NCBI GenBank assembly: GCA_910587275.1
Contig: CAJUMD010000061.1
Location: 1 to 19,064, forward strand
Length of the DNA stretch: 19,064 nucleotides
Source of the DNA: an uncultured Kineothrix sp.
GTDB taxonomy: Bacteria > Bacillota > Clostridia > Lachnospirales > Lachnospiraceae
Reading direction: 5' to 3'
Part shown: piece after piece, positions 18,813 to 19,064 of the stretch
How the letters are laid out: the number at the start of each line of letters is the position of its first letter
Position numbering within the stretch: the stretch's first letter is position 1
Made by a program: the position numbers and the translations under genes
The notes under the pieces: generated by a model
Database searches by the model: none
Seen by the model: the letters and a program-made list of their open reading frames with translations, nothing else
What the model was told of the DNA's origin: nothing

Positions 18813-19022
18813 ATGTACCAGTTTTCAAAAGAACAGGTAATGGAACCGGAATTCCTGACAAAACTCATTACGCATTTTAAAACCACACAGGTACCGAGGT
18901 TCCGGAAGCTGGAAAAGTATTACAGGGTGAAAAATGAAATCCTGATGCGTACCATGGATGAGGGAAAACCGAATAACCGGCTTGCACACGGTTTTGCAAA
19001 ATACATAAGTAGTGTCTGCTGA
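18813..19022 (+). pseudogene. SPP1-type portal protein, N-terminal fragment
   Basis: ATG 18813 follows AGGGGGACG, 9 bp after terL. The first ~65 residues read as the N-terminus of an SPP1 gp6-type portal: EPEFLTKLITHFKTTQVPRF, RKLEKYYRVKNEILMRT, then KPNNRLAHGFAKYI. The last pattern normally continues with a T-x-x-x-GYxxG segment. Here it stops after SSVC at TGA 19020-19022. A portal has about 450-500 residues, so this is at most 15%. The sequence changes character near 19010. The gene is interrupted rather than naturally short, or the assembly is broken there. Confidence 0.75.
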
Positions 19023-19064
19023 TTAGGTTTAAAACACTTGATTTTATCGACTTTTACCGCATTT
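19008..19064. other. Foreign AT-rich sequence interrupting the portal gene
   Basis: After GCAAAATACATA the base composition changes from the purine-rich phage style to an AT-rich stretch with stops in the portal frame. The start TAGTGTCTGCTGATTAGG looks like the terminal repeat of an insertion sequence, but only 57 bases are visible and no transposase gene is seen. The identity is therefore a guess. Confidence 0.3.

Larger units (their letters stand above)
3567..19010. mobile_element. Mu-like transposable prophage, left part (right end outside window)
   Basis: Genes come in Mu order: reverse-strand repressor, Ner-like regulator, MuA-type transposase, MuB-type ATPase, accessory early genes, GemA/gp16-like, Mor-family activator, then lysis genes, gp26-like, gp27/DUF3486-like, terminase and portal. 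No integrase or lambda-type replication genes are present, consistent with replication by transposition. The left boundary is set at the first motif copy but could lie up to ~250 bp further left. The right boundary is where the portal gene is interrupted and does not mark the phage end. Confidence 0.85.

Overview
The window reads as chromosomal DNA of a Clostridia-type Firmicute, most likely a gut Lachnospiraceae relative. This rests on strong AGGAGG-type ribosome binding sites, HxlR/VanS-like/YqaJ gene types, and the Firmicutes flavour of the phage genes. No rRNA or housekeeping marker is present, so the taxonomy is an inference. The left ~3.5 kb is a mosaic of unrelated pieces. The remaining ~15.5 kb is the left part of a Mu-like transposable prophage whose right end lies outside the window.

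Left flank (1-3.5 kb). A YqaJ-type nuclease and two small genes look like part of a mobile-element operon. That operon breaks off at about 1590, where the next gene starts with a good RBS but runs within about 10 codons into the last ~40 codons of a sensor histidine kinase. A perfect palindromic terminator follows. Next comes a lipoprotein gene whose promoter carries three exact 11-bp-spaced direct repeats, as expected for an OmpR/PhoB-type response regulator. A stretch dense in inverted repeats and a reverse-strand HxlR regulator complete the flank.

Phage left end and switch (3.5-5.6 kb). An AT-rich gene-free region holds three copies of a 15-bp motif, which are candidate transposase binding sites. 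A reverse-strand XRE repressor faces a rightward early promoter (TTGACA-17-TATACT) whose whole spacer is a palindromic operator. A second, related operator lies exactly 30 bp away. The early promoter drives a Ner-like regulator and a small membrane protein. A reverse-strand DUF2513 gene follows, then a ~390-bp leader with a 111-bp-spaced tandem promoter-like repeat.

Early operon (5.6-14.5 kb). It holds MuA-type DDE transposase, MuB-type AAA ATPase, a set of small accessory proteins (DUF6906-like, 3D-domain, Lar-like zinc protein, AbrB-zinc fusion, several unknowns), GemA/gp16-like protein, a three-domain endolysin and a Mor-family activator. It ends at a strong terminator. The most striking feature is two almost identical (51/52) twister self-cleaving ribozymes at 8980-9031 and 11391-11442. 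Each sits alone in a ~107-bp intergenic gap and would cut the early mRNA into three segments. Each is preceded by a G4/C4 hairpin that would cap the upstream fragment or, in copy 1, mask ribozyme stem P1.

Late operon (14.6-19 kb). Three small membrane proteins form a likely holin/lysis group. They are followed by two tandem paralogous winged-helix proteins (Mu gp26-like position), a DUF3486/gp27-like protein, a small HTH protein, the large terminase, and the first ~65 codons of an SPP1-type portal protein. The portal is cut off at about 19010 by unrelated AT-rich sequence, possibly an insertion sequence end. The order follows Mu from gp26 to gp29, but the packaging and portal proteins are of siphophage type.
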